The notes below the pieces were generated by a model. That model was not told where the DNA came from. It saw only the letters and a list, made by a program, of their open reading frames with translations, and searched no databases. This document shows positions 7,857-15,871 of a stretch of DNA of 64,000 bases, in pieces (position 1 is the stretch's first letter; each line of letters starts with the position of its first letter). A program made the position numbers and the translations under genes. Origin of the DNA: Rhizobium leguminosarum (GTDB lineage Bacteria; Pseudomonadota; Alphaproteobacteria; Rhizobiales; Rhizobiaceae); contig NZ_LWBS01000231.1 in NCBI RefSeq assembly GCF_001652265.1, positions 1-64,000 on the forward strand, in the 5' to 3' direction.

Positions 7857-9599
7857 TCAATCCGGCAATCCGGCCATGCGGTAGCCTTCGACGAAGCGCT
7901 GGACCGTGTCCACGTCGCGGGCGGGCTGCGCAGTGGCCCAGTGAGAAATCCTGAAATTCGGCGTTGTCGCCATGAAAAGAGCTGCCTCACGGGTCGCCTC
8001 GTCTCCGCGTCCGAGCTGAGCAAGGCTAGCCGCCAGTATGCGGCGCGAGGCGCTGCGGTAGGTCGCCTCCATGCGCAAAATCTTGACGGCTTCTACATAC
8101 TGGCCGGCCGCGTAGTAAGCGAGTCCAAGCTCCCAATAATACCACCCGGCCGGGTGCGGATTTAGTCGAAGCGCCCTTTGGATCAGTTCGATCGCTTCCG
8201 ATGCGCGACCTGCGAACGCCGCAAACTCAGACCACATGACCAGGGCATCCGCATGATTTGGTTCCAGTGCGAAGGCGGACGCGAACTCTTCATCGGACTC
8301 GGGCCAGCGCTTTTCATAGGCCAACAAATATCCGAGAATCCAATGACTGGCAGCGTCGTTCTCGTCCAATGCAACGGCTTTGCGCGCCAGTTCAAGGGCT
8401 CTTGATCGGTTCTCCTCCGTGGGTTCGATGCTGTGTGCCCACAATTGCCAGTGAACAAAGGCCAGCCAGTGAAATGCCTCCGCATATTCGGGATCGATGG
8501 AAACTGCCTGGGTCAACAGCATTTCGGCCTCGCGGATCGCTTCTGGAGAACTGGTGAACGCTGAGATTAAACTTCGCCCGCGAACACAACTGTCATAAGC
8601 CACCAGGCTCTTCGGTCGATTGCGCGCCGGCAACGCTGCCAACCGTCCAACTAGGGCCTCGACAATCTTGTCTGTGACTTCGTCCTGCACACCAAATATG
8701 TCTTCAAGGTTTCGGTCGTAGCGTTCGGCCCAGAGGTGATCTCCGCCGACCGCGTCGATGAGCTGAACGTTGATGCGCACGCGACCGGCGGCGCGGCGTG
8801 CGCTGCCCTCCAGGATGTAGCGGACGCCCAAATCGCGTGCAATCAATCGAACGTCGACCGATTTTCCCTTGTAGGCAAAGGTCGAATGGCGCGCGATAAC
8901 AAACAGGCCCGCATTTCTTGAAAGGTCGGTAATCAGGTCTTCGGTCAACCCGTCTGTGAAAACGTTCTGCTCGGCTTCCCCGCTCAAGTTCGTGAACGGC
9001 AGCACGGCGATGGATGGCTTGGCAGGCAGCGGCAGCGCCGCTTGTCCTTCGCGACCGATCGGGGCGGCGGGTTCATCGAGTACGCGATAGACATGGACCG
9101 GTTCGGCGATGTTTTTCAGAGATTTCGCTCCAAGATCGTCGAAGCCAACCGCAACCTTACGATTGACTTGATCACGGATGCCCGCCGACACGTAGATGGC
9201 ACCCGACTCGGCCAGGCTTTGTAGGCGTGCGGCGATGTTGACGCCGTCGCCATAAAGGTCACCGCCCTCTATGACGACATCGCCGAGATTGATCCCGATG
9301 CGCAAGACGATACGGCGCGCCTCTGGCAGGGCAGTGTTTGCATCCGCCATCTTCCGCTGCAACTCGATTGCTGCGGACAGGGCGTTGACCGCGCTTGGGA
9401 ACTCCAGGAGAACCCCGTCTCCCATCACTTTGACGATGCGGCCGCCATGCGCGCGCACGACAGGCTGGAGAATCGTCACCCGGCGCTCCTTCAGCACCGC
9501 CAGGGTCGCAACCTCGTCCCCCTCCATCAAACGCGAATAGCCGACGACGTCCGCGACGACGATTGCTGCAAGACGGCGCTGGACGCGTTCTTCGGCCAT
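7857..9599 (-). CDS. Class III adenylate/guanylate cyclase with TolB-like and TPR domains
   Basis: 580 residues. Residues ~10-170: class III cyclase catalytic domain with the two metal aspartates (Asp17 in VVADVVGYSRL, Asp61 in VMGDGVLLEF). Residues ~195-330: FlgO/TolB-N-like module beginning SIAVLPFTNLSGEAEQN and containing GLTEDLITDLSR and VRYILEGSARR. The rest is TPR helices. No membrane helix is evident. Such proteins are expected to make cAMP in response to an unknown input. It is paralogous to 54530-56302 (same architecture), 44295-45818 (wHTH in place of cyclase) and the fragment at 33423. No operon partner. Confidence 0.9.
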   Translation of the reverse strand: MAEERVQRRLAAIVVADVVGYSRLMEGDEVATLAVLKERRVTILQPVVRAHGGRIVKVMGDGVLLEFPSAVNALSAAIELQRKMADANTALPEARRIVLRIGINLGDVVIEGGDLYGDGVNIAARLQSLAESGAIYVSAGIRDQVNRKVAVGFDDLGAKSLKNIAEPVHVYRVLDEPAAPIGREGQAALPLPAKPSIAVLPFTNLSGEAEQNVFTDGLTEDLITDLSRNAGLFVIARHSTFAYKGKSVDVRLIARDLGVRYILEGSARRAAGRVRINVQLIDAVGGDHLWAERYDRNLEDIFGVQDEVTDKIVEALVGRLAALPARNRPKSLVAYDSCVRGRSLISAFTSSPEAIREAEMLLTQAVSIDPEYAEAFHWLAFVHWQLWAHSIEPTEENRSRALELARKAVALDENDAASHWILGYLLAYEKRWPESDEEFASAFALEPNHADALVMWSEFAAFAGRASEAIELIQRALRLNPHPAGWYYWELGLAYYAAGQYVEAVKILRMEATYRSASRRILAASLAQLGRGDEATREAALFMATTPNFRISHWATAQPARDVDTVQRFVEGYRMAGLPD

Positions 9600-10133
9600 T
9601 TGGGTAATGTACCCGATAAGGTAGAATTGCGCCTATGGTATTTGCGCCTTGGGTAGAAGTCCATTGAGCCGCTTCCGATCCGGAGAAACACTCCACCGTC
9701 GAACGGAACGGACGACGGGCTACTGGTCGAGTGCCTCGAAGTAGCCGCTGGTCGACGGGCCTCGATGCCGTCGATGGTATTCGCTAGACAATACCGGAGA
9801 ATTCCCTCACCGGTCAGGTGGAATTCAGCATGTGGCACCTGCTCCATTATGTCGGAAAAACGTATACTCTGCGATAGTTGAGCGCGAATAACGCGTCATT
9901 GGGAGCAAGTGCCACACTACTCCTTTGGAGTGCGCATACGGGTTCATGCGAGGAACTCTTGATATGGGTCCGAGCGACAGTTGACAGTCCCGGATAATCG
10001 GTATTCCTACCATAGGGTGGCGTACCCGCGCGAACCGGCTTCTAATTCGAGCTGACACGCAAGGCAGACTGACCTGCGCCACAAAGCCACGTTCCTTTAA
10101 ATTTATTGTTGCGAACTCGGACCAGCCAGGCAG
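9600..10133. other. Intergenic stretch holding a back-to-back inverted repeat
   Basis: No supported gene in 534 bp between divergent cyclase and methyltransferase genes. The only structure noted is the inverted repeat at 9833-9917, listed separately. Confidence 0.5.
9833..9917. repeat. Inverted repeat related to the ends of the 48982-49913 element
   Basis: GTGGCACCTGCTCC (9833-9846) and GGAGCAAGTGCCAC (9904-9917) form 14-bp arms with one mismatch around a ~57-bp spacer. The left arm with its flank (to 9856) closely matches the right terminal repeat of the toxin-antitoxin element (49891-49913), and the right arm matches the left terminal repeat, so the two element-like ends face away from each other. 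Confidence 0.55.
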
Positions 10134-10979
10134 ATGAGCAATATTTCAAATTTACAACAGGTCACATCGGTTGGCCATAAGCTCAGCGCCGGAGGGCACC
10201 TCGACGTTCACTACCAGGCACTGAAGGACGAGTATGATGCCACTCTCCGTGCCGTCGGCATCCGACCTGGCTGGTCAGTGCTTGATGCGGGTGCAGGCAA
10301 TGGGGTCTTCCTCCCATTGATGGCGGAACTGTTGGGCGTCGAGGGGCATATCTATGCTCTAGATCTGGCACAGGAAAATGTTGAGGCAATCGAACGCTTG
10401 ATTGCAAGCCAGCAGCCTGCCTGTCCGATTAGTGTGCGAACCGGTGACATCCTCGCGCTGCCGTATGAAGCGGGCACGTTCGATGCAGTTTGGAGCGCGA
10501 ACGTCATCCAGTACCTGAGCGATGAGGAGCTCACCCAAGCGATCGGGGAGTTCTGCCGCGTCGTAAAACCAGGCGGACTTATTGCCGTGAAGGAGGTTGA
10601 TATCTCGGTTTGGCAGTATCAGCCGCAGGATCCCAAACTGATGTGGCGTCTGCTCGATGCGCTGTCCGATGACGTACAGATGACCGGCGCCATGAGAGGA
10701 ACTCGCGTGTCAGCCTGGTTTCGCGCGGCGGGCCTAGAGAACGTCTCTGCCATTACAACGCTGGCAGAGCGCCGTCAGCCACTCAGGCCGGTGGAACGCG
10801 AATACATCCGAAACAATCTGGAATTCTTGTCTGGACTTGCCCAAACGTGCGATTTGACGGAAGCGGACCATCACCAATGGAAGGCGATCGGCGAAGAGCC
10901 AGAGCGTCTGATTTCCGATCCCGACTTCTGCTATCGCGAAATGTGGGTCCTCAGCTTGGGTGTCGTGTCGACGGGCTGA
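10134..10979 (+). CDS. Class I SAM-dependent methyltransferase
   Basis: 281 residues. SAM-binding motif I is SVLDAGAGNGVFLPL (about residues 48-62), followed by the acidic motif IYALDLAQENVEAIE and motif FDAVWSANVIQYLSD. The fold matches UbiE/Methyltransf_11 proteins. A C-terminal ~100-residue extension probably recognises the substrate, which is not identifiable. ATG 10134 has only a weak upstream purine tract. It is unrelated in detail to the methyltransferases at 39417 and 50530. Confidence 0.8.
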   Translation: MSNISNLQQVTSVGHKLSAGGHLDVHYQALKDEYDATLRAVGIRPGWSVLDAGAGNGVFLPLMAELLGVEGHIYALDLAQENVEAIERLIASQQPACPISVRTGDILALPYEAGTFDAVWSANVIQYLSDEELTQAIGEFCRVVKPGGLIAVKEVDISVWQYQPQDPKLMWRLLDALSDDVQMTGAMRGTRVSAWFRAAGLENVSAITTLAERRQPLRPVEREYIRNNLEFLSGLAQTCDLTEADHHQWKAIGEEPERLISDPDFCYREMWVLSLGVVSTG

Positions 10980-11176
10980 GCCAAATTTCGCTGATGGCGA
11001 TTTGGGCGTGTCACTCGCACCCATTTATGTCAGCGTCAGAACGCATTCCTTTGACCGCCAGGCCGGGCTTTGCGGCGCCTGCATCGGCAAACAGGTGTCG
11101 AGACGGCTGTGCCAAGGGGCCACCTTCTGTCATCCCAGGGGCCTCAGGCCCGTAAGCTTGGCAACCAGCTCCCAGA

Positions 11177-11770
11177 TTACAAACGCTCCGCCAGCAGACC
11201 CGCCGCCAAGGCATGGAAAGCCTCGACCGCCTTCGGCAGCACGCCCTGCGGATCTTGGCTGGCGGCAATCCAGAGGGCGGCATTGAGAGCCGCGCCGCTC
11301 AGCAATCGGGCGGCCGCCTCCGGGTCGAGCGGCTTGAGGATGCCTTGGGAGATCAGGCGCTCAACGGTGCTCCTGGTCACCTGCAGGCAATTGTTCTGGC
11401 TCGGCCATTGCGAGGGATCGCCCAGCACCGCCGGTCCGTCGAGCAGAACGATGCGCTGGACTTCCGGATTGAGCGCCATCTCGATATAGGCCGCACCCTC
11501 GGCGAGCAGGCCCTGCCAATCACTCCCTGCGCGCGCCCCGATCTCCTGAGCGCGCACCGCCATCTCCGTGTCGATCTGATCGACCACCGCCGCCAGCAGC
11601 CCGCGCTTGTCCTGGAAGTTGTGATAGAGCGCGCCCCGTGTCAGACCGACGTCAGCGGTCAATTCGTCCATCGATGCTGCGGAGTACCCCTTTTCCGCAA
11701 AGGTCTTGCGCGCCGCTGCGATCAGCTTGACGCGATTTTCCAGCATCGTTTCGCTGCGTTTTCTTGCCAT
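11177..11770 (-). CDS. TetR-family transcriptional repressor
   Basis: 197 residues from ATG 11770. N-terminal HTH: LIAAARKTFAEKGYSAASMD, then ELTADVGLTRGALYHNFQDK, the canonical TetR DNA-binding domain. The C-terminal domain LSGAALNAALWIAASQDPQ is of the common alpha-helical ligand-binding type. It is divergent from a RidA gene, and three near-identical palindromes lie between them, the first 16 bp from the TetR start. It therefore probably represses both genes. In-frame sequence upstream of 11770 only encodes the operator repeats and is not used. Confidence 0.9.
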   Translation of the reverse strand: MARKRSETMLENRVKLIAAARKTFAEKGYSAASMDELTADVGLTRGALYHNFQDKRGLLAAVVDQIDTEMAVRAQEIGARAGSDWQGLLAEGAAYIEMALNPEVQRIVLLDGPAVLGDPSQWPSQNNCLQVTRSTVERLISQGILKPLDPEAAARLLSGAALNAALWIAASQDPQGVLPKAVEAFHALAAGLLAERL

Positions 11771-11785
11771 CCGATCCCTCAATTT

Positions 11786-11852
11786 CATATACGAAGCGTA
11801 TATGGACTTGACATACGATGCGTATCTCATACATTTCACATACGAACCGTAT
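11786..11852. promoter_or_regulatory. Three tandem TetR operators (ATACG-N3-CGTAT)
   Basis: ATACGAAGCGTAT at 11789-11801 (extending to a perfect 19-bp palindrome 11786-11804), ATACGATGCGTAT at 11813-11825 and ATACGAACCGTAT at 11840-11852. Centres are 24 and 27 bp apart. They fill the gap between the divergent TetR and RidA genes. Confidence 0.85.
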
Positions 11853-11925
11853 ATCAAATGGGGCGCGAGATGTGAAGCGATACGTCGCGCTCAGCGGTCG
11901 TTGTCAACAATGAAGAGAGATCAGA

Positions 11926-12324
11926 ATGACCCAACGCGAAGCAATCTTTCCTGCCGACAGGCACGCTCTTTACGAAAAGCACGGCTATTCCGCCGCAATC
12001 CGATCCAGTGATCTGCTGTTTGTATCCGGACAGGTCGGCAGCCGTCCGGACGGGACTCCCGAACCCGATTTCGAAAGCCAAGTGCGGCTTGCCTTTGAAA
12101 ACCTCAAGGCGACGCTGAGTGCCGCGGGCGCAACGCTGGATGATATCGTCGACGTCACCAGCTTTCACACCGACCCCGAAAACCAGTTCGGAACGATCAT
12201 GGCGGTCAAGCAGGAGATGTTCAGCAAGCCGCCCTACCCGAACTGGACCGCCATCGGCGTCAACTGGCTTGCCGGCTTCGACTTTGAGATCAAGGTCATC
12301 GCCCGTATTCCGGCCGGTCACTGA
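11926..12324 (+). CDS. RidA-family (YjgF/UK114) protein
   Basis: 132 residues spanning the whole chorismate-mutase-like trimer fold: LLFVSGQVGSRPDG, QVRLAFENLKATLSAAGATLDDIVDVTSFHTD and FEIKVIARIPAGH. RidA proteins hydrolyse reactive enamine/imine intermediates; TetR-controlled members such as this may act on a specific catabolite or xenobiotic. The start has AGAGAGATCAGA upstream. The three shared operators imply induction by the ligand of the adjacent TetR protein. Confidence 0.85.
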   Translation: MTQREAIFPADRHALYEKHGYSAAIRSSDLLFVSGQVGSRPDGTPEPDFESQVRLAFENLKATLSAAGATLDDIVDVTSFHTDPENQFGTIMAVKQEMFSKPPYPNWTAIGVNWLAGFDFEIKVIARIPAGH

Positions 12325-12587
12325 CACCGGCGGGGCCGCATCCGTCGCCGCACGAAGCGCTCGGCAGAAGAGCGGTCCCGCCCTGCCACCTCCTGACCAT
12401 TTAACGGAAATGCAACTTCTGATTTAAAGATCCGATCTCACTCTCAGAAGCTTCCTGGAGGCGCGCCATGGATCACCGGATATCCCTTCCATTGTTGTCT
12501 GCTTGCATTGGCCCGGCACGATAGAGAATAGTCCGACAGGTCGTCTGCGTTGCCATATATCCATAAAAATCAAGTGCATATTCTCCG

Positions 12588-12612
12588 GGAACAAAGATCT
12601 CCTCTGCGTGTT
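12588..12612 (+). promoter_or_regulatory. EcfG-like general stress promoter candidate
   Basis: GGAAC (12588-12592), 17-bp spacer, GTT (12610-12612), close to the alphaproteobacterial EcfG consensus GGAAC-N17-cGTT, 48 bp before the PepSY-type gene. The rest of the 335-bp gap 12325-12659 holds no supported gene. Confidence 0.5.
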
Positions 12613-12659
12613 TTCACAGCACGGATCGTCATCTGATCCGCAAAGTGGAGGAAACACAT

Positions 12660-12977
12660 ATGCAGAAGATCGCCTTTGCGGCGACCATTCTCTGCGCGTC
12701 TACAGTTGCAGCCCTTGCCCAGACAACACCGGCTCCATCTGCGGATGGGAATATACCTACGGTTGCAGCCCCAGACACCAAAAATCCGACTGCGCCCGCT
12801 GAGGGCGCCAACAGCTTTACCGAAGCTCAGGCGAAGGATCGTATTGCGGAAGCGGGTTACACCGATGTCAAGAACCTCAAGCTCGACGGCAAGGGGATCT
12901 CGAGGGTCTCCGGCATGAAGGACGGGAAAGCCGTCTCCATCGCCCTCGATTATCAAGGCGACATCGTCGCCAAGTAA
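12660..12977 (+). CDS. Small secreted PepSY-like protein
   Basis: 105 residues from ATG 12660 with GTGGAGGAAAC upstream. Signal peptide MQKIAFAATILCASTVAALA, then a low-complexity Pro/Ala segment and a C-terminal domain SFTEAQAKDRIAEAGYTDVK, NLKLDGKGISRVSGMKDGKA, VSIALDYQGDIVAK that resembles PepSY domains. Periplasmic; function unknown. It is followed after 13 bp by a stress protein gene and preceded by an EcfG-like promoter, suggesting a general-stress operon. Confidence 0.75.
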   Translation: MQKIAFAATILCASTVAALAQTTPAPSADGNIPTVAAPDTKNPTAPAEGANSFTEAQAKDRIAEAGYTDVKNLKLDGKGISRVSGMKDGKAVSIALDYQGDIVAK

Positions 12978-12990
12978 CCCAAGGAGAAGT

Positions 12991-13599
12991 ATGATGAGAA
13001 CTGTAACCGGACTTTTCGACGACTATTCGGACGCTCGCTCCGCCGTCACCAAATTGGAAGCGGCAGGCATTCCCTCGAACGACATCAGTATCGTCTCCAA
13101 CAAGGCTGACCCCGTCCATCGCGACTCTGACGTTGCCGAGGATGCCGCGATCGGCGCCGGCATCGGCGCTGCCGTCGGTGGCGCCGGCGGCCTGCTCACC
13201 GGACTGGGCCTGATGGCCATTCCTGGTGTCGGGCCGGTGGTTGCCACAGGCTGGCTCGCCGTAACTGCGGCCGGGGCTGTCGCTGGCGCCGTCACTGGCG
13301 GCGCGGTTGGTGGCCTGGTCGGCGCCCTCACCGACTCCGGCGTTTCGGAAGACGATGCCCACCTCTATGCCGAAGGTGTTCGCCGCGGCGGCAGCCTGGT
13401 CACGGCCAAGGTCGACGACGCCCGCGCCTCCGAGGCGCAGGCCATCCTCCAGGGGTCAAACTGGGTCGACTGGGTCGACGTCGGCGTGCGCCTCGCTCAC
13501 CGTGAGGGCCGTGCGAAGTTATCGCAAAAGCCGCCCAGGCTGAGGCTTCCGTATCGCGCAATGTCGGCTTTCCATGAATGGCGAGGTCGCCCTAAATGA
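12991..13599 (+). CDS. YflT/general stress protein 17M-like membrane-associated protein
   Basis: 202 residues; AAGGAGAAGT precedes the start. N-terminal TVTGLFDDYSDARSAVTKLEAAGIPSNDISIVS is the heat-induced YflT-like domain; a long Gly/Ala-rich hydrophobic stretch (about residues 50-110) follows; ISxxDAHLYAEGVRRGGSLV-type sequence comes next. The C-terminal ~35 residues (RAKLSQKPPRLRLPYRAM on) look unlike the usual end and may reflect a late frameshift. Probably co-transcribed with the PepSY-like gene under stress control. Confidence 0.75.
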   Translation: MMRTVTGLFDDYSDARSAVTKLEAAGIPSNDISIVSNKADPVHRDSDVAEDAAIGAGIGAAVGGAGGLLTGLGLMAIPGVGPVVATGWLAVTAAGAVAGAVTGGAVGGLVGALTDSGVSEDDAHLYAEGVRRGGSLVTAKVDDARASEAQAILQGSNWVDWVDVGVRLAHREGRAKLSQKPPRLRLPYRAMSAFHEWRGRPK

Positions 13600-13698
13600 C
13601 CGAATTGCGGGCGCAAAACAGCCGCGTCCTTCGATAACCAGAAGGTCCGCTCAGAAGCCGGAAATGCGGGCAAACACTTCGCCCAGCGATCGGAGCCA

Positions 13699-14586
13699 TC
13701 ATCCGGCGAAGAGATTGGTGGCCATATAGTCGACGAACACCCGAACCTTGGGGGAAAGATATCTGTTTGTCGGCCAGAGGACCCGAAACGTCCCGGTGTC
13801 GGCCAGACAATCATTCAGCAGCGAAACCAGTTTGCCCTCTGCGACCTCCGAGGCCACGGCAAATGCCGGAAGACAGGTGATCCCGAAAGATCGCTCCGCG
13901 AGATAGATGAGCGGCTCCAGGGTGCTCGCCACCGTCGTCACAGGCAGGTCGATTTTGACCTCATCTCCATCGCGGGCCAGCGGCCAGGGCTCGAGCTTGC
14001 CGGAATTGGCGAAACGGTGGTGAAGGCAACGATGCTCCAGAAGGTCTTCCGGCACTTGCGGATGGCCATGGGCCATCAGATATTCCGGTGCGGCAACGAT
14101 CCTGTGCCTGAACGTGCCGAGCTTCCGGCTCATCAGCCGGGTGTCCCTCACCTCGCCGGTGCGGATGACGGCGTCAAACCCTTCTTCGATGACGTCGACC
14201 AGACGATCGGAAAAGTCGAGGTCGAGATTGATGTACGGATAGGTTTGCATGAAGGCGGTGATGGACGGCATCAGCAGCATGCCGGCCAGCGGAAGGCTCA
14301 CGCGCAGCTGCCCGCTGGGAACGAGCTGCGCATTCGACAGCCGCGACTGGGCGGACTCGTATTCCGATTGAATGCGCCAGCACGCCTCGAGAAAGAACCT
14401 GCCTTCCTCCGTGAGGGCCATGCTGCGGGTCGAGCGATTGAACAACCGGACGCGCAGCTCGTCTTCGAGCCGGGCAATCGCCTTGCCGACGGCCGAGCCC
14501 GAAAGGCCGAGACGGTGGCCGGCTGCCACGAAGCTTCCAACTTCTGCCACCTGAATGAAGATGCCGAGCGTGCCGAGCTTGTCCAA
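13699..14586 (-). CDS. LysR-family transcriptional regulator
   Basis: 295 residues if translation starts at TTG 14586 (LDKLGTLGIFIQVAEVGSFV), with AGGA 8 bases upstream; the longer open frame upstream runs antisense through the neighbouring gene and is rejected. HTH: SFVAAGHRLGLSGSAVGKAIARLEDELRVRLFNRSTRSMALT. The remainder is the LysR substrate-binding domain. It is divergent from an antibiotic-monooxygenase-type gene with 126 bp between starts, so it likely controls that gene. Confidence 0.85.
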   Translation of the reverse strand: MDKLGTLGIFIQVAEVGSFVAAGHRLGLSGSAVGKAIARLEDELRVRLFNRSTRSMALTEEGRFFLEACWRIQSEYESAQSRLSNAQLVPSGQLRVSLPLAGMLLMPSITAFMQTYPYINLDLDFSDRLVDVIEEGFDAVIRTGEVRDTRLMSRKLGTFRHRIVAAPEYLMAHGHPQVPEDLLEHRCLHHRFANSGKLEPWPLARDGDEVKIDLPVTTVASTLEPLIYLAERSFGITCLPAFAVASEVAEGKLVSLLNDCLADTGTFRVLWPTNRYLSPKVRVFVDYMATNLFAG

Positions 14587-14712
14587 TGAACATCCTATTG
14601 CGGAATTTTTATCCGGTGTGTTGCGAATAGGCGCCCATTTATCCGCTATCTCGATCGCAATATCCAGATGTCGCCGGGGCCGCAATGGCCCGAGCTTCAG
14701 ATGGAGACACAC

Positions 14713-15069
14713 ATGGAAACGAACCTCATTGCCGCCTTTGCCGGCGCGCCCGCACCAACGACCTTCATCGTCAACGTCATCCATGTCCATCCGGGCAAGC
14801 AGCAGGAAGCCTTCGACATCATCCAGGATGTCGTGCACTACGTCGCCGATCGGAAAGAAGGCTTTTTGTGGAGCAGCCTGGCAAAGAGCAGCGACGGCCA
14901 GACGGTGGTCAATGTCGAGGCGATCCAGGGCGCCGGCAACGTCGACGAATTCTTCTCCGATCCGGTCTTCGTCGAGAAGTTCCGGAGGCTCGATACGGTC
15001 TCCAAAAGCGAGTTCCACACCTACACGGTGGGCGATCTCGTTCTCCCGAGACGGGCAGCGGTCGTGTGA
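14713..15069 (+). CDS. Antibiotic biosynthesis monooxygenase (ABM) domain protein
   Basis: 118 residues. FIVNVIHVHPGKQQEAFDII and GFLWSSLAKSSDGQTVVNVE match the dimeric ferredoxin-like ABM fold (quinol or aromatic oxygenases such as YgiN/ActVA-Orf6). ATG 14713 follows GATGGAGAC. Divergent LysR regulator. Probably a small oxygenase or quinone-handling protein; substrate unknown. Confidence 0.8.
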   Translation: METNLIAAFAGAPAPTTFIVNVIHVHPGKQQEAFDIIQDVVHYVADRKEGFLWSSLAKSSDGQTVVNVEAIQGAGNVDEFFSDPVFVEKFRRLDTVSKSEFHTYTVGDLVLPRRAAVV

Positions 15070-15128
15070 CCGATATCATCGGCGGCAAGTTGAAAACTCC
15101 GTCACGGGATGCCGGGGCGGCGCTCCCA

Positions 15129-15195
15129 CCCTCCGTCATCCCAGGCCTCGAGCCTGGGATTCACGCGCCGCCGATGGAGGCCAGCATGGATCCTC
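15129..15195. repeat. Dispersed repeat, family 1, copy 1
   Basis: CCTCCGTCATCCCAGGC, CTCGAGCCTGGGATTCA and a trailing GCATGGATCCTC element. Related copies lie at 29759-29852 and 60763-60860. The core CCCAGGC-CTCGA-GCCTGGG is a hairpin. Such repeats are common in rhizobial intergenic DNA. Confidence 0.75.
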
Positions 15196-15229
15196 CGTCG
15201 ATGGAGTTTGCGGAGGTTTGCCGCCGCCC

Positions 15230-15691
15230 TCACCGCGTCGAATTGCTCGTCTCTTCGCTGACGCCGACCCGGTGGCGATACACCATTTCCCAGCCTTTCC
15301 AGCCGTTGAACAACAGCAGCGCGACGGCGATCAAAGACAGCGCCAGCCCGGTCGGCACGATGAAATCAGGGCCTTGTGCGACCCGACGCCAAAGGCTGAC
15401 GGCCTCGATCAGAACGAGGACGATGTTGCCGATCATGTGGAACCACGCAGCCTGCAAGCTGCGGATGCGGCTGTCGCCGAAGAAATCGGTCAATCCGGCG
15501 AGTGCTGCCAGGGCTGCCATGATGAGACCGGCCGCCAGCATCAAGTTCGACGCCGCCGGCCAGAACGGGTCGCCGGATCGGCTGTGGAGGATATCGGTGA
15601 CAAGCGTTCCGACGAAGAAGGCGACCGGGAACGGGATCAACATGGGATGGATCGGATGGCCGGCGATGCTCAACGTGCTTTTCGGGTTCAT
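15230..15691 (-). CDS. DUF2231 domain membrane protein
   Basis: 153 residues with four hydrophobic segments. The start IAGHPIHPMLIPFPVAFFVGTLVTDI is the DUF2231 signature (histidines of HPIHP). Function unknown; often in stress or redox contexts. Lies behind an EcfG-like promoter. Confidence 0.85.
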   Translation of the reverse strand: MNPKSTLSIAGHPIHPMLIPFPVAFFVGTLVTDILHSRSGDPFWPAASNLMLAAGLIMAALAALAGLTDFFGDSRIRSLQAAWFHMIGNIVLVLIEAVSLWRRVAQGPDFIVPTGLALSLIAVALLLFNGWKGWEMVYRHRVGVSEETSNSTR

Positions 15692-15728
15692 GTGCTCGCT
15701 CCGACGTGCTCAGCTTATGCGCTGTGAA

Positions 15729-15753
15729 AACAAGCGACGGCATGTTCGGTTCC
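15729..15753 (-). promoter_or_regulatory. EcfG-like promoter for the DUF2231 gene
   Basis: On the minus strand GGAAC (15753-15749), 17-bp spacer, GTT (15731-15729), 37 bp upstream of the DUF2231 start. Matches the alphaproteobacterial general stress sigma consensus as I know it. Confidence 0.55.
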
Positions 15754-15871
15754 CGGCGCGTCGGGGATGAAGGCAATTTCGAGCTGTTGGAAGCAGGTTT
15801 GCGCAAGAATGTACAGCTCATGGGTGACGCCGGCCCGCCTGACGTCCTAGACTGCCGCAGAGGTTGCCGAA

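Noticed and set aside
11131-11150. GTCATCCCAGGGGCCTCAGG as a fourth family-1 repeat copy
   Set aside because: Only about 20 bp match and the rest of the repeat is absent.
12469-12525. Short ORF (18 codons) after TGGAGGCGCGCC
   Set aside because: Good ribosome-like sequence but no repeat, homology or conservation that I can see; not enough to call.
14587-15018. Long N-terminal extension of the LysR protein
   Set aside because: It runs antisense through the ABM-domain gene; LysR homology starts exactly at TTG 14586.
14555-15770. Two long plus-strand frames (390 and 361 codons)
   Set aside because: Arg/Ser-rich translations overlapping the LysR, ABM and DUF2231 genes in other frames; shadow frames of high-GC DNA.
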